Shown: in pieces, positions 1 to 10,994 of the stretch
Position numbering within the stretch: position 1 is the stretch's first letter
Layout of the letters: every line of letters begins with the position of its first letter
From: Microbacterium sp. BH-3-3-3
GTDB taxonomy: Bacteria; Actinomycetota; Actinomycetes; Actinomycetales; Microbacteriaceae
Direction of reading: 5' to 3'
Length of the DNA: 64,000 bases
Assembly: GCF_007679045.1 (NCBI RefSeq)
Contig: NZ_VEFS01000006.1
Location: forward strand, 1-64,000
The notes under the pieces: model-generated
Databases searched by the model: none
Told to the model about the DNA's origin: nothing
What the model saw: the letters and a program-made list of their open reading frames with translations, nothing else
Program-made: the position numbers and the translations under genes

Positions 1-238
1 TGGCTTCGACAGGCTCAGCCACCTGGCGTGACAGCCGGCCCCGGTGGCTTCGACAGGCTCAGCCACCTGGCGTGACCGCACGGCCCCGGTGGCTTCGACA
101 GGCTCAGCCACCTGGCGTGACCGCACGGCCCCGGTGGCTTCGACAGGCTCAGCCACCTGGCGTGACGGCTGGCCCCGGTGGCTTCGACAGGCTCAGCCAC
201 CTCGCAAGCTCAGCCACCTCGCGTGGCCACCTCGCGAC
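1..238. repeat. Tandem block of dispersed palindromic repeat, 45-bp period
   Basis: Five copies of the palindrome with arms GGTGGCT and AGCCACC around a TCGACAGGCTC core begin at about -2 (cut by the window edge), 43, 88, 133 and 178, giving an exact 45-bp period. The linkers (TGGCGTGACCGCACGGCCCC and close variants) are also repeated, so whole 45-bp units were amplified. After 203 the block decays into partial copies. It lies directly downstream of the minus-strand maltokinase gene and could act as a transcriptional end or simply be a repeat-accumulation site. I see no gene here. Confidence 0.9.
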
Positions 239-1579
<1,341 letters not shown>

Positions 1580-1712
1580 GTCGCGAGGCTAACGCGCCCG
1601 GCTCCGTGCCGCGCGGGACTTGCGCGACCCGCCGTGTCGATGACATGGGTCCGGATGCCGCGTCCTCTGCGTCTCGCGCGCTTCGGTTGCCGCAGATGGT
1701 CGCTCGTCCGTG

Positions 1713-1870
1713 GCCCCGGGGCCACGCTTGGCGCCCCGGGTCCACGGTCCACGCCCCGGTCTTCGCCGCGCGCTGGGCGGCGCGACCGCCGGGCGCCCGT
1801 GCGTGGCCCTGGGTCCACGTTCGACGCCCCGGGTCCACGTTTCACGCCCCGATCCTCGCCACGCGCTGAT
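1713..1870. repeat. Degenerate direct repeats in a 334-bp spacer
   Basis: The gene-free stretch 1580-1913 between the maltokinase and EcsC-like genes holds short direct repeats of the form GGGTCCACGnTCCACGCCCC. A longer unit starting near 1738 recurs, imperfectly, about 95 bp later near 1833 (shared TCTTCGCCGCGCGCTG versus TCCTCGCCACGCGCTG). The rest of the spacer shows no gene I can support; open frames on either strand are antisense or compositional. Confidence 0.55.
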
Positions 1871-1913
1871 GCGACGCGACCGCGCGCCCAGGCGCGCGCC
1901 TACTCGGCCGAAC

Positions 1914-2834
1914 TCAGCCCTCCGACGTCCCGCCCGCGCCCAACTCACCCTCGCCGTCGCGCCGCCGGCGCCCGGGCAGCATCCTGCGCGCGCCCGAGCC
2001 CACGGCATCCGCGATCGCATTCCCCGCGCGGCGCACACCGCCCGCAGCCGAGCGCTCGAGTCGCTCACTGCCGGGCCGCGGCTCGAGGTCGGCCGGAAGC
2101 TGCAGGGGAGGGGCCCCGAAGGCCCGCCGCGAGTTCACCAGCACGCGCCGGCCGAGGATGTTGTTGCCGGCGCCGCCGACCACCGCGCCCACGCCGAACG
2201 GCAGGGCCTTGCCAATGAACGACGCACCGCCGCGCGTGGCGAACGTGCGCACGAACGACGTCTTGAGGCGGTCGAGGAGGGGGCCGACCATGGCCCGCGG
2301 AAGCGTCTTCGTCACCATCTCGCCCCAGTAGCCCGAGCGTGAGACGCCGCGTCCCGACGCTTGCGCGGCGAGCTGCGACACGAGGTCGACGCCCTCTTTG
2401 CCGAGCATGAGCGCGAGCACGAGGGCGCGTCCGCGGTCGGGATCCGTCACCGCGAGTCCATGCACCTCCGCCACCGACTGGGCGAACAGTGCGGTCGCCT
2501 CGAGGAAGCCCACGGTCTCGACTCCGCTCAGCGCGAGCGTGACCCCGGTGCCGATCCCGGGCACGACAGCGGTCGCGCCGACCGCCGCACCCCCGGTGGT
2601 GACGGCCGCGAGATAGCGGCGCTCGAGGATCTTCAGGATCTCGTCGACAGTGGCATCCGGATGCCGCAGGCGGATACTCCGCAGATGCGCGAGCACCACG
2701 GGTCGCTGCACGGTCATGACGCGGTCGAGCAGTCGGATCGCACGCGGGTGCTCCTCCGACCCGACCGGCGGGATGCCGCCCTTCCAGGGCGCGTCGTCGG
2801 GCAGGGTGTGGATGCGGTGCACCTTCTCAGCCAT
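1914..2834 (-). CDS. EcsC-like hypothetical protein
   Basis: This 306-residue protein has a central glycine-rich hydrophobic stretch (GAAVGATAVVPGIGTGVTLA, about residues 83-102) followed by helices rich in small residues, a pattern I associate with EcsC-family proteins. A second glycine-rich stretch (GKALPFGVGAVVGGAGNNIL) lies near residue 210. The C-terminal 60 residues are Arg/Gly-rich and probably disordered. The biochemical role is unknown. It is read in the same direction as the nucleotidyltransferase upstream (85-bp gap) and the maltokinase downstream, but a promoter of its own could not be identified. The family call is from memory of the motif and is moderate. Confidence 0.6.
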   Translation of the reverse strand: MAEKVHRIHTLPDDAPWKGGIPPVGSEEHPRAIRLLDRVMTVQRPVVLAHLRSIRLRHPDATVDEILKILERRYLAAVTTGGAAVGATAVVPGIGTGVTLALSGVETVGFLEATALFAQSVAEVHGLAVTDPDRGRALVLALMLGKEGVDLVSQLAAQASGRGVSRSGYWGEMVTKTLPRAMVGPLLDRLKTSFVRTFATRGGASFIGKALPFGVGAVVGGAGNNILGRRVLVNSRRAFGAPPLQLPADLEPRPGSERLERSAAGGVRRAGNAIADAVGSGARRMLPGRRRRDGEGELGAGGTSEG

Positions 2835-2919
2835 GACGCCATCTTCTCGTCACCGCCCGAAAGTTCGGGGGGAGTTGACGGGCTCGGCGCATTCCTCGTC
2901 CGTTCGGACGAACCGCGCC

Positions 2920-3612
2920 TCAGACGAAGAGGTTCGCGCGCTCCAGGTCTTCGGCGAAGTCGACCTCGACCGCGTACAGGTCGCTGATGTCGAGCGGCTC
3001 GACGCGCACGCCGTCTTCGGCGATGGCGAGCTCGAGGCCGCGCTCGAAGTAGTCCTGGTCGTCGACGCGCTGCAGCTGACGCTGGAACGCCTTCTTGTCG
3101 CGCGACGAGATGTAGTTGATGCCCACGGCTTCGCCGACGCCGCCCACGACGACCTTCGACAGGTCGGCGATGAAGCCCTCGGCATCCACCGTGTACTTCA
3201 CCTCTTCGTCGCTGACCTTGGCGGTGTCGACGGTGACGAACGAGCGGTCGTCGTCGATGAGGCTCGCGGCGCGCGTCAGCACGTGCGGGTCGAACACGAC
3301 GTCGCCGTTCATCCACAGCACGCCGCCGCGCGAGCTCTTGGCGAGGGCGCGCAGCAGGCTCTTCGACGTGTTGGTCTGGTCGTAGCGGTCGTTGTAGACG
3401 TAGTCGACCGCGGGGAACGCGTCGACAATCGTCTCGGCGCGGTAGCCGACGACGGTGGTGATGCGCGCGGATGAGCCGAAGGCAGCACGAATGTTGTCGT
3501 GCTGCTGCTGCATGATGCTGCGGCCGTCGGCAAGGGGAGTGAGGGGTTTCGGCAGGCTGCGGCCGAGGCGCGAGCCCATGCCCGCGGCGAGGATCACGAT
3601 CTGAACAGTCAA
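2920..3612 (-). CDS. NTP-transferase domain protein (phosphocholine cytidylyltransferase-like)
   Basis: The 230-residue product begins with the nucleotidyltransferase signature ILAAGMGSRLG (residues 7-17) followed by PKPLTPLADG, the nucleotide-binding loop and Lys of the GT-A-like NTP-transferase fold. NGDVVFDP near residue 105 supplies the metal-binding aspartate. The size matches single-domain LicC/phosphocholine cytidylyltransferase-like proteins, which make CDP-choline or similar activated head groups for cell-surface decoration; the actual substrate cannot be read from sequence. The start is a TTG codon, chosen because AGGAG lies 6 nt upstream and because the signature sits at the very N-terminus. 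No downstream partner gene clarifies the pathway. Confidence 0.8.
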   Translation of the reverse strand: MTVQIVILAAGMGSRLGRSLPKPLTPLADGRSIMQQQHDNIRAAFGSSARITTVVGYRAETIVDAFPAVDYVYNDRYDQTNTSKSLLRALAKSSRGGVLWMNGDVVFDPHVLTRAASLIDDDRSFVTVDTAKVSDEEVKYTVDAEGFIADLSKVVVGGVGEAVGINYISSRDKKAFQRQLQRVDDQDYFERGLELAIAEDGVRVEPLDISDLYAVEVDFAEDLERANLFV

Positions 3613-3809
3613 GGCTGGCTCCTGGGGGGATGAGTCGTCATGTCCGGTTCACCGGAATGTCACGCCTTCGTGTTCGATTCACGCTAGCGAAAAACCCTGA
3701 TCCAGTGGCATGATTCGCGCCGACTGTTGTGGTTTCGTGATCCCGACCGATCTCTGCGCCTCGCGACCAGGCGTCGGGCGATGTCGGAGGGGGTTGGTAG
3801 TTTGGTGCG

Positions 3810-6353
3810 ATGACAGCGTCGCTGCCGGAGCCTTACGAAACGTCCCCGTCCGACTCGGAGGGTACTGCGGCGAGCGTCGAACCTTCGGGTCCCGTCTCGC
3901 CGCCCACACCGCGCGCCCCGCGCAAGACGCCCGCGCGTCCGAAGGCCTCGTCGGCTGCGGCTTCTGCGGGGTCGAATGAGGGTCCGGATGCCGCGTCCCC
4001 CAGCGACCCGTCCGCCTCCGACTCGGCCGCGCCGGCCAAGCCCGCTGCGAAGCCTCGCGCTCCGCGTGCGCCTCGCACGACGGCCGCAGGAGCGACTCCG
4101 CGGACCACCGCTGCCCGCAAGCCGGCCGCTCCGCGCAAGCCCGCCGCGCGTACGGCGGCGTCGAACGCGACCACCGACAGCGACACGCCTCGCACGCCGG
4201 CCGCGAGCTCCGCCTCGACGGCGGCCAAGAAGCCCGCCGCGAAGCGTCCGGCCGCTAAGAAGCCCGCGACTCCTCGCACGACCGCTGCTGCCAAGGCCAC
4301 CGCGGCGAAGAAGCTGGCCGAGGCTGAGGCCGCTGCGGCGACTCCGGTTTCACCCGGCCCGCCGCCGCCGCTGCCCGACGACCTTGTCGTGCCTCCGCGT
4401 CCGCCGCTGCCGGGTGCGGTGTCGGCGAGTGATTCGGCTGTTGGTGACGCGGAGCAGACGTCTGCGGTCGAGTCGGCGCCTGCTGTTGCTGACGCGACGC
4501 CGGCCGATGTGGCGGTTGAAGAGCCCGTGGTTGTCGCAGAGACGACACCGGCTGACGTTGCGGACGAGGAGCCCGTGGTCGCGGCGGACGAAACTCCTGC
4601 TGATGTCGCGGTCGAGGGGCCCGCGGTTGTCGCGGACGAGACTCCCGCTGATGTTGCGGTCGAAGAGCCCGCGGTTGCCGCGAACGACACTCCCGCTGAT
4701 GTCGCCGCGGGAGAGCCCGCCGTCGCCGCGGACACGACGCCCGCCGACGTCCCCGCGGGAGAGCCTGCTGTCGCCGCCCCGATCGCGGTGGACCCGACCT
4801 CTGCTGGTATCGCGGCGGACGAGCCCGCCGCTGAGGCCGTCGCAGACCCGACCCCCGCTGATGTCGCCGTCGAAGAGCCGATCGTCGACCCGAGTCAGGC
4901 GGACGCGTCCGATGCCGTGGTCGTCGACGAGACCCCTGCGCAGCCCGTCGCCGACACGACCGTCGAAGACCCCGCGGCGGAGCCTGAGATCTTGGTCGCG
5001 ACTCCGCTCGAGGATGAGACCGGCTCCTCGGTGGCCGAGCCTGTCGACGTCGCGGAGTCCGAAGACCCGACGCCCGCCGACGTCCGCGTCGACGAGGAGG
5101 CCCCGGCTTCGGACGAGGCCGCCGACGCCGAGTCGGTTCCGGCCGCGCAAGCAACGGACGACGCCGACTCCGCAATCACGACTGCGGTCCTCGCGGCCGC
5201 CGACGACGAGCCGACCGACGACACCCGCACGGCAGTGCTCGACGCTGCCGCCGCGCCCGAGCCTGCGGCTGCGGACGAGCCCGCCGACGACACCCGCACC
5301 GCACTGCTCGCACCTGCGTCCGTCGACGATTCCGCTGCAGAGCACACCGACGACGACCAGCGCGACAACGAGCGCGACGCAGACGACGCCCCCGTCGACC
5401 GCGACGACGCGACCGCCGTCCTGGCCGCCGCCACCGCGGAATCCGCCAACGACGATTCCGCCGTCGCCGTCACCGACACCGACGAGTCTGAGGTCGCGGC
5501 ATCCGCCACCGATGACCCCGCTGTCGCGGTGATCGACGCTGACGACACCGTCGTCGCGGCATCCGCCACCACAGGCGCCGATCCCGAGACCGCCGTCCCG
5601 GCGCTCACCCTGCGGAACGTGTCGAAGTCGTTCGGCGAGCTCAAGGCCGTCGACGCGATCGACCTGACGGTTCCGGCCGGCTCGTTCTACGGCCTGGTCG
5701 GCCCCAACGGCGCTGGCAAGACCACGACCCTGTCGATCATCGCGGGCCTGCTGCGACCCGATGGGGGAGCGGTCAGCATCAACGGCGTCGACGCGACCAA
5801 GCGCTCGCGCGAGGCGAAGAAGCTCATCGGCGTGCTGCCCGACCGGCTGCGCACCTTCGACCGCCTCACCGGGCGCCAGCTTCTTTCGTACTACGGCGCT
5901 CTGCGCGGCCTCCCGGCCCCGCTCGTCGAGAGCCGCACCGCCGATCTCGCGCGCGCGTTCGACCTCGTCGATGCGCTCGCCCGCCCGGTGTCGGACTACT
6001 CCGCGGGTATGACCAAGAAGGTCATGCTGGCCGGTGCGATGATCCACTCTCCGCGCCTCCTCGTGCTCGACGAGCCCTTCGAGGCCGTCGACCCCGTGTC
6101 GAGCGGCGTGATTCTCGACATCCTCGGCGCCTACGTCGAGCACGGCGGAACCGTGATCCTCTCGAGCCACGGCATGGAACTCGTCGAGCGCGTCTGCTCG
6201 CGCGTCGCCGTGATCGTGTCGGGCCAGGTGCTCGCCGAAGGAACCGTCGACGAGGTCCGCGGCGAAGGCACCCTCGAACAGCGCTTTCGCGAGCTTTCCG
6301 GCGGACTCGGCGACGTGGAGGGCCTCGAGTGGTTGCACACGTTCTCCGCCTGA
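3810..6353 (+). CDS. ABC transporter ATP-binding protein with about 590-residue disordered N-terminus
   Basis: This 847-residue protein has a normal ABC ATPase only in its last about 250 residues: Walker A GPNGAGKTT near residue 631, a signature region SDYSAGMTKKV, Walker B LLVLDEPF and the switch histidine in ILSSHGM. Residues 1-190 are Ala/Pro/Lys/Arg-rich and basic, reminiscent of histone-H1-like tails (AAKKPAAKRPAAKKPATP). Residues about 190-590 are acidic and contain at least eight TPADV-type repeats. The reading frame stays open and keeps the genome's GC3 bias, and TAGTTT 6 nt before the ATG at 3810 supports this far-upstream start. It overlaps the permease gene by 25 nt, so the pair likely forms an ABC-2-type exporter. 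The substrate is unknown. Confidence 0.8.
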   Translation: MTASLPEPYETSPSDSEGTAASVEPSGPVSPPTPRAPRKTPARPKASSAAASAGSNEGPDAASPSDPSASDSAAPAKPAAKPRAPRAPRTTAAGATPRTTAARKPAAPRKPAARTAASNATTDSDTPRTPAASSASTAAKKPAAKRPAAKKPATPRTTAAAKATAAKKLAEAEAAAATPVSPGPPPPLPDDLVVPPRPPLPGAVSASDSAVGDAEQTSAVESAPAVADATPADVAVEEPVVVAETTPADVADEEPVVAADETPADVAVEGPAVVADETPADVAVEEPAVAANDTPADVAAGEPAVAADTTPADVPAGEPAVAAPIAVDPTSAGIAADEPAAEAVADPTPADVAVEEPIVDPSQADASDAVVVDETPAQPVADTTVEDPAAEPEILVATPLEDETGSSVAEPVDVAESEDPTPADVRVDEEAPASDEAADAESVPAAQATDDADSAITTAVLAAADDEPTDDTRTAVLDAAAAPEPAAADEPADDTRTALLAPASVDDSAAEHTDDDQRDNERDADDAPVDRDDATAVLAAATAESANDDSAVAVTDTDESEVAASATDDPAVAVIDADDTVVAASATTGADPETAVPALTLRNVSKSFGELKAVDAIDLTVPAGSFYGLVGPNGAGKTTTLSIIAGLLRPDGGAVSINGVDATKRSREAKKLIGVLPDRLRTFDRLTGRQLLSYYGALRGLPAPLVESRTADLARAFDLVDALARPVSDYSAGMTKKVMLAGAMIHSPRLLVLDEPFEAVDPVSSGVILDILGAYVEHGGTVILSSHGMELVERVCSRVAVIVSGQVLAEGTVDEVRGEGTLEQRFRELSGGLGDVEGLEWLHTFSA

Positions 6354-7891
6354 GACTGGCGATGATGCTGGGCGCCCTCCGGGGCGACCGGCGCGACGTC
6401 ATCCGCCGCATCATCGGCGTCGTCGTCCTGGTCGCCGCAACCGTGATCGCCGCGCGCAGCGCGTCGGGCATGGCGGATGCCGACACCCTCACGGTCGCTG
6501 TCGTCACGGTGTTGGCCGGTTCCGCGGTGACCCTCGGTTTCGCGGTCGGTCCGCCCGTCACGGCATCCGTCGACCCTCTCGATCCGAGGCGCTTCGCCGT
6601 CGTCGGCCCTGAGCCGCGTCCTCTGGCCGGGGCCCTGCTGCTGGCCGGTTTTCTCAGCGTGCCCGTGCTCGTCGTGCTCGTGCTCGGCATCAGCCTCGCG
6701 ATCTCGTGGGGCGCGCACGGCGCCAACGCCCTCGCGAGCATCGTCTCGGTCGTGCTGGGCCTTGCGACCTGTGTGCTGTTCGCGCGCGTCAGCATGGCCC
6801 TCGGGGCGCTCGTGCAGCGGCCACGCCAGTCGCGCGAGCTGATGGGTGTGTACCTCGTCGCGATCCTCGTCGTCGTCGTGCCGGTCGGGGTGTTCCTCGG
6901 CTCGCTCGAATGGCGCGGAGCCGTGCCGTCGCAGCTGGCCTCGGCCGCCGAGATCCTCGCCTGGACGCCTATCGGCGCCGCATGGGGCATCGCCCTCGCG
7001 CCCTCCGCCGGAGCCGCCGTCGGCAGCCTCGTCGTCGCCGTGCTCACCGTCGCGCTGCTCACACTCGCCTGGTTCACCCTCGTCGACGTCTTGCTCACCA
7101 CCACGCGACGACCGGTCGCCGTGCGTGAGCGCGGAGGCCTCGGCTGGTTCGCCCTGCTCCCCGGAACCCCCGGAGGAGCCGTCGCCGCCCGCAGCCTCTC
7201 GTACTGGCTGCGCGATCGCCGCTACCTCGTCAACCTCGTCATCGTGCCCATCGCCGCCGTCGTGTCGATGGTGCCGCTGCTGGTCGCCGGTGTGCCGTTC
7301 GAGCTCGCCGTGCTGCTGCCCGTGCCGATCATGGCGCTGTTCTTCGGATGGCTCCCGCACAACGACCTCGCCTACGACTCCACCGCCCTGTGGATGCACA
7401 TCGCCAGCGGCATGCGCGGAGCTCCCGACCGCATCGGGCGTCTCGTGCCGGTGTTGCTGATCAGCATCCCGGTGCTGGCCGTCACGCTGCCGCTCGCGAT
7501 CGTCGCGCACGGCCGTTGGGCGGTGTTCCCAGCCATGGTCGGCGTGTGCGCCGCGCTCTTCCTCGCGGGCCTCGGCCTCTCGAGCACTTCGTCGGTGCTC
7601 GCGCCCTACGCCGTGTCGCGACCGGGCGACAGCCCGTTCCAGCAGCCGCAGCGCACAGGATCCGGCGGGGTCATGGCGCAGGGCCTCGTCATGGCCGGAG
7701 CGATCGTCACCGCGGTTCCTGCGGGGTGGCTCACCTGGCAGGCGATCGAGGGCAAAACCATCGACTCGATGTTCGCGCTGTGGATCGGCGTCGGGGCCGG
7801 CGCCTTCGTGCTAATCGTGGGCATCGCCATCGGAGCGCTGCTGTTCGAACGCCGTGGAACCCGGCTCATGGAGTTCGCCGAAGCCACCTGA
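6329..7891 (+). CDS. ABC-2-type membrane permease
   Basis: The 520-residue product is dominated by long hydrophobic segments (at least ten predicted membrane helices by eye, for example VVLVAATVIAARSASG and VPVLVVLVLGISLAI) and has no enzymatic motif. The GTG start at 6329 lies inside the end of the upstream ATPase gene, 25 nt before that gene's stop codon ends, which implies translational coupling and a dedicated ATPase-permease pair. Exporter direction is inferred because no binding protein gene is present. An internal Met pair at residues 12-13 is an alternative start. The substrate cannot be predicted. Confidence 0.8.
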   Translation: MVAHVLRLRLAMMLGALRGDRRDVIRRIIGVVVLVAATVIAARSASGMADADTLTVAVVTVLAGSAVTLGFAVGPPVTASVDPLDPRRFAVVGPEPRPLAGALLLAGFLSVPVLVVLVLGISLAISWGAHGANALASIVSVVLGLATCVLFARVSMALGALVQRPRQSRELMGVYLVAILVVVVPVGVFLGSLEWRGAVPSQLASAAEILAWTPIGAAWGIALAPSAGAAVGSLVVAVLTVALLTLAWFTLVDVLLTTTRRPVAVRERGGLGWFALLPGTPGGAVAARSLSYWLRDRRYLVNLVIVPIAAVVSMVPLLVAGVPFELAVLLPVPIMALFFGWLPHNDLAYDSTALWMHIASGMRGAPDRIGRLVPVLLISIPVLAVTLPLAIVAHGRWAVFPAMVGVCAALFLAGLGLSSTSSVLAPYAVSRPGDSPFQQPQRTGSGGVMAQGLVMAGAIVTAVPAGWLTWQAIEGKTIDSMFALWIGVGAGAFVLIVGIAIGALLFERRGTRLMEFAEAT

Positions 7892-7942
7892 GCGGGAAGC
7901 CGACAGAGCCGTCGGCGCTCTCCGCGGCTACACTGGCTGACC

Positions 7943-8209
7943 ATGAGCACGCCTCTCGACAAGCCGGACAGCGGGGGTCTCGCTACCCTCGATCGTGAGC
8001 TCGAGGAGCTCATCCGTGAAGAGAACATCGAGCCCGGCGATCATGAGCGCTTCTCGCACTACGTGAAGAAGGACAAGATCCTCGAGTCGGCTCTGTCCGG
8101 CAAGCCGGTGCGCGCCCTCTGCGGCAAGAAGTGGACCCCGGGTCGCGACCCCGAGAAGTTCCCCGTCTGCCCCCAGTGCAAAGAGATCTACGAGTCCCTC
8201 ATCAACTGA
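7943..8209 (+). CDS. DUF3039 family protein
   Basis: This 88-residue actinobacterial protein matches DUF3039, as I recall the family: an acidic N-terminal helix, then HERFSHYVKKDKI, and a compact cysteine region CGKKWTPGRDPEKFPVCPQC with Cys60, Cys76 and Cys79. Together with His34 and His39 these could bind a metal such as zinc, but that is inference. The function is unknown. TACACT lies 8 nt before the ATG, so the gene is probably transcribed as a leaderless mRNA of its own, independent of the permease 51 bp upstream. Confidence 0.85.
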   Translation: MSTPLDKPDSGGLATLDRELEELIREENIEPGDHERFSHYVKKDKILESALSGKPVRALCGKKWTPGRDPEKFPVCPQCKEIYESLIN

Positions 8210-8226
8210 GGGCCCCTCGCGCGAGC

Positions 8227-8542
8227 GGTGGCTGAGCCTGTCGAAGCCCCCGCCCTCACCCGCACGCGCGGCGGGCCGTCGGTCGCGGTCGCTTCGACAG
8301 GCTCAGCGACCTCGATTGAGCGACACCCATGAGCGGTGGCTGAGCTTGTCGAAGCCTCCGCCCACACCCGCGCCTGCGGTGGCTGAGCTTGTCGAAGCCC
8401 CCGCCCGAGCCTGCACGCACGGCGGGCCGCCGGTCACGGCCGCTTCGACAGGCTCAGCGACCTCTGTTGCTCCGAAGCCCCCGCCCTCACCCGCACGGGC
8501 GGCGGGCCGCCGGTCACGGCCGCTTCGACAGGCTCAGCGACC
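8227..8542. repeat. Repeat block: six dispersed palindromes in both orientations
   Basis: Six copies start near 8227, 8287, 8335, 8378, 8438 and 8518. Three read GGTGGCTGAGCCTGTCGAAG or the GAGCTTGTCGA variant and three are reversed, with arms GGTCGCT/AGCGACC or GGCCGCT/AGCGACC. Linkers such as CCCCCGCCC recur. The block fills the 365-bp gap between the convergent DUF3039 and nicotinate phosphoribosyltransferase genes. I see no gene within it. Confidence 0.9.
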
Positions 8543-8574
8543 TCGGTTGCTCCGAAGCCCCCGCGCAGCGCGCG

Positions 8575-9900
8575 TCACTCCGCGTCGCGGTACTCCGTCG
8601 GCAGGGCCGGGTCGGCCTTGCTGAGCGCGAGCGCGCGGATCGGCAGTTCCTCACGCACGCGCGAGTGATGGGTCCGCGCAGCTTGCACGCCCTCGCGGCC
8701 GACGAACGCGGCATCGGCTTCGCCGTCCTGCATGAGCGTCGTCTGCAGCGCCCGGGCGTCTGGGTGCTCCGACGCCGTCGACAGTTCTTCGAAGCCGTCG
8801 CTGACGATGATCAACTCCGAGGTCGCGGTGCCGCCGTCGAGCGTGCGGAACGCGGCCTTGCGTCCGCCGTGCGAGGCCTTCTCGGCCGAGGCCTTGGCGA
8901 CGCCGACCCATGAGCCGTCGGCCGCCTCGCGGGCCACGAGCTTGAAAACGAGCCCCGCGGTCGGCACGCCCGATCCGGTCGCGACCGACGTCCCGACGCC
9001 GTACGAGTCGACGGGGGATGCCGCGAGAGCGGCCAGCGCGTACTCGTCGAGGTCGCTGGTCACGGTGATGCGCGTCGAGGTGGCGCCGAGCTCGTCGAGC
9101 AGCGCCCGCACCTCGCCCGCGACGATCGGCAGGTCGCCGGAGTCGATGCGCACCGCGCCCAGCTCGGTTCCCGCAACGCGCACGGCGGTACGCACGCCCT
9201 CGGCGATGTCGTACGTGTCGATCAGCAGGGTCGTGCCGGCGCCGAGCGCCTCGATCTGCGAGCGGAACGCGTCTTCTTCGGTGTCGTGCAGCAGCGTCCA
9301 CGCGTGCGCTGCGGTGCCCATGGTCGGGACTCCCCAGCGGCGTCCGGCCTCGAGGTTGCTGGTGGCCGAGAATCCGGCGATGTACGCGGCCCGCGCGGCG
9401 GCGACCGCGGCCTCTTCGCTCGCGCGGCGGGAGCCCATCTCGGCGAGCGGGCGGTCGCCCGCGGCGACGCTCATGCGCGCGGCCGCGGTGGCGACGGCGG
9501 AGTCGTAATTCAGGATGCTGAGCGCCAGCGTCTCGAGCAGAACCGCCTCGGCGAAGGTGCCCTCGACCGTCAGCAGGGGAGAGCCGGGGAAGTAGATCTC
9601 GCCCTCGCGGTATCCCGTGACCGACCCGGTGAAGCGGTAATCGGCGAGGAAGTCGATGGTCGTGGCATCCACCACCCGCTCGTCACGCAGGAACCGCAGC
9701 TCATCGTCGCCGAACCGGAAGTCGCGGATCGCCTCGAGCAACCGCCCCGTGCCGGCGACGACGCCGAACCGGCGCCCGCCCGACAGCCGGCGGCCGAACA
9801 CCTCGAACACGCATCGGCGCGAGGCCGTGCCGTCGCGGAGCGCCGCGTCGAGCATCGTGAGTTCGTACCGGTCGGTGTGCAGGGCGGTGCTGCGGCTCAT
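8575..9900 (-). CDS. pncB: Nicotinate phosphoribosyltransferase
   Basis: The 441-residue enzyme joins nicotinate to PRPP to give nicotinate mononucleotide, the salvage entry into NAD. Recognisable features are the N-terminal [13 protein letters not shown], the family segment [20 protein letters not shown] and the phosphate-binding region RIDSGDLP. Its length matches actinobacterial homologues. TAGGCT sits 6 nt before the ATG, supporting this start and a leaderless transcript. It faces murI divergently across a 237-bp spacer that carries a perfect 16-bp inverted repeat. Confidence 0.92.
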   Translation of the reverse strand: MSRSTALHTDRYELTMLDAALRDGTASRRCVFEVFGRRLSGGRRFGVVAGTGRLLEAIRDFRFGDDELRFLRDERVVDATTIDFLADYRFTGSVTGYREGEIYFPGSPLLTVEGTFAEAVLLETLALSILNYDSAVATAAARMSVAAGDRPLAEMGSRRASEEAAVAAARAAYIAGFSATSNLEAGRRWGVPTMGTAAHAWTLLHDTEEDAFRSQIEALGAGTTLLIDTYDIAEGVRTAVRVAGTELGAVRIDSGDLPIVAGEVRALLDELGATSTRITVTSDLDEYALAALAASPVDSYGVGTSVATGSGVPTAGLVFKLVAREAADGSWVGVAKASAEKASHGGRKAAFRTLDGGTATSELIIVSDGFEELSTASEHPDARALQTTLMQDGEADAAFVGREGVQAARTHHSRVREELPIRALALSKADPALPTEYRDAE

Positions 9901-9972
9901 TCGGTCAGCCTATTGCGGCCCGTCGTCGGGCGCCGGGTCAACCGCGGCCCCTTGACGGGCCGATACCCGGCG

Positions 9973-10054
9973 ACACAACGCAGGAGATTCAGCGGAAGGG
10001 ACCGGACGATCCGCGGTGGTGGGCTGGCGCCGCGCGGGATCTCCTGCGTTGTGT
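9973..10054. repeat. Perfect 16-bp inverted repeat with 50-bp spacer
   Basis: ACACAACGCAGGAGAT at 9973-9988 is repeated exactly in inverted orientation (ATCTCCTGCGTTGTGT) at 10039-10054. The element lies between the divergent pncB and murI genes but away from their start-proximal TAGGCT boxes, so it is unlikely to be a terminator of either gene. It could be a protein-binding site, a small non-autonomous repeat, or a stem in an unrecognised RNA. Confidence 0.75.
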
Positions 10055-10137
10055 TCGCGGCGGGGCTGCCGGGGCGCGCTGTTGCCCCACCCCGCACCCA
10101 CCGCCCGCCCCACCCCCGCCCGATAGGCTGGGTGCCT

Positions 10138-10956
10138 ATGAACGACGCGCCGATCGGGATCTTCGACTCAGGAGTCGGCGGCCTCACCGTCGCCCGCGCG
10201 GTCTCGCAGCAGCTGCCGCGCGAGTCGATCCTCTACATCGGCGACACCGCGCGTTCGCCCTACGGCCCGAAGCCCATCGCCGACGTCCGCAAGTACTCGC
10301 TCGAGGTGCTCGACACCCTCGTCGAGCAGGGCGTGAAGATGCTCGTGATCGCCTGCAACACGGCATCCGCCGCCATGCTCCGCGATGCCCGCGAGCGCTA
10401 CGACGTACCCGTGGTCGAGGTCATCGGACCCGCCGTCCGCACCGCCATGTCGACCACCCGCAACGGCCGCATCGGCGTGATCGGCACGGTCGGCACCATC
10501 GGATCCCGCGCCTACCAAGACATGCTCGAGGTCAACGAGCGCCTCACGGTGTTCGCCGAGGCGTGCCCGCGCTTCGTCGAGTTCGTCGAGGCCGGAGTCA
10601 CCGACTCGCCCGAGGTGCTCGCGACCGCCGAGCAGTACCTCGCTCCGCTCCGCCACGCCGGCGTCGACACGCTCGTGCTCGGGTGCACGCACTATCCGTT
10701 CCTCGAGGGCGCCATCAGCTACGTGATGGGCCCCGACGTGAGCCTCGTCTCGAGCGACAGTGAAACCGCGAAAGACGTGTTCCGGCAGCTCGTGTCGCGC
10801 GATCTTCTCGCGAGTCCGGATGCCGTGCCCACCGCCCGCTACGAAGCCACGGGCTCATCGGCCGACGACTTCGTGCGCTTGGCCCATCGCTTGATGGGGC
10901 GTGAGGTGCGCGAGGTGCAGCTCGTGCAGACCGGCGCCATCGACCTGCCGCGCTGA
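10138..10956 (+). CDS. murI: Glutamate racemase
   Basis: The 272-residue enzyme interconverts L- and D-glutamate, supplying D-Glu for peptidoglycan. It begins with [17 protein letters not shown] and has both catalytic cysteine motifs, ACNTASA and [11 protein letters not shown], plus [11 protein letters not shown]. The start at 10138 is chosen because the racemase signature begins 4 residues later and TAGGCT lies 8 nt upstream (leaderless type). It heads a same-strand group with rph (38-bp gap) and rdgB. Confidence 0.95.
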   Translation: MNDAPIGIFDSGVGGLTVARAVSQQLPRESILYIGDTARSPYGPKPIADVRKYSLEVLDTLVEQGVKMLVIACNTASAAMLRDARERYDVPVVEVIGPAVRTAMSTTRNGRIGVIGTVGTIGSRAYQDMLEVNERLTVFAEACPRFVEFVEAGVTDSPEVLATAEQYLAPLRHAGVDTLVLGCTHYPFLEGAISYVMGPDVSLVSSDSETAKDVFRQLVSRDLLASPDAVPTARYEATGSSADDFVRLAHRLMGREVREVQLVQTGAIDLPR

Positions 10957-10994
10957 GCCGCGGCATCCGCTACCCGTTCCTTCAGGAGGACCCC

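Noticed and set aside
1..238. CRISPR-like array appearance of the 45-bp repeats
   Set aside because: The sequences between the palindromes are themselves repeated rather than unique spacers, and no cas genes are present.
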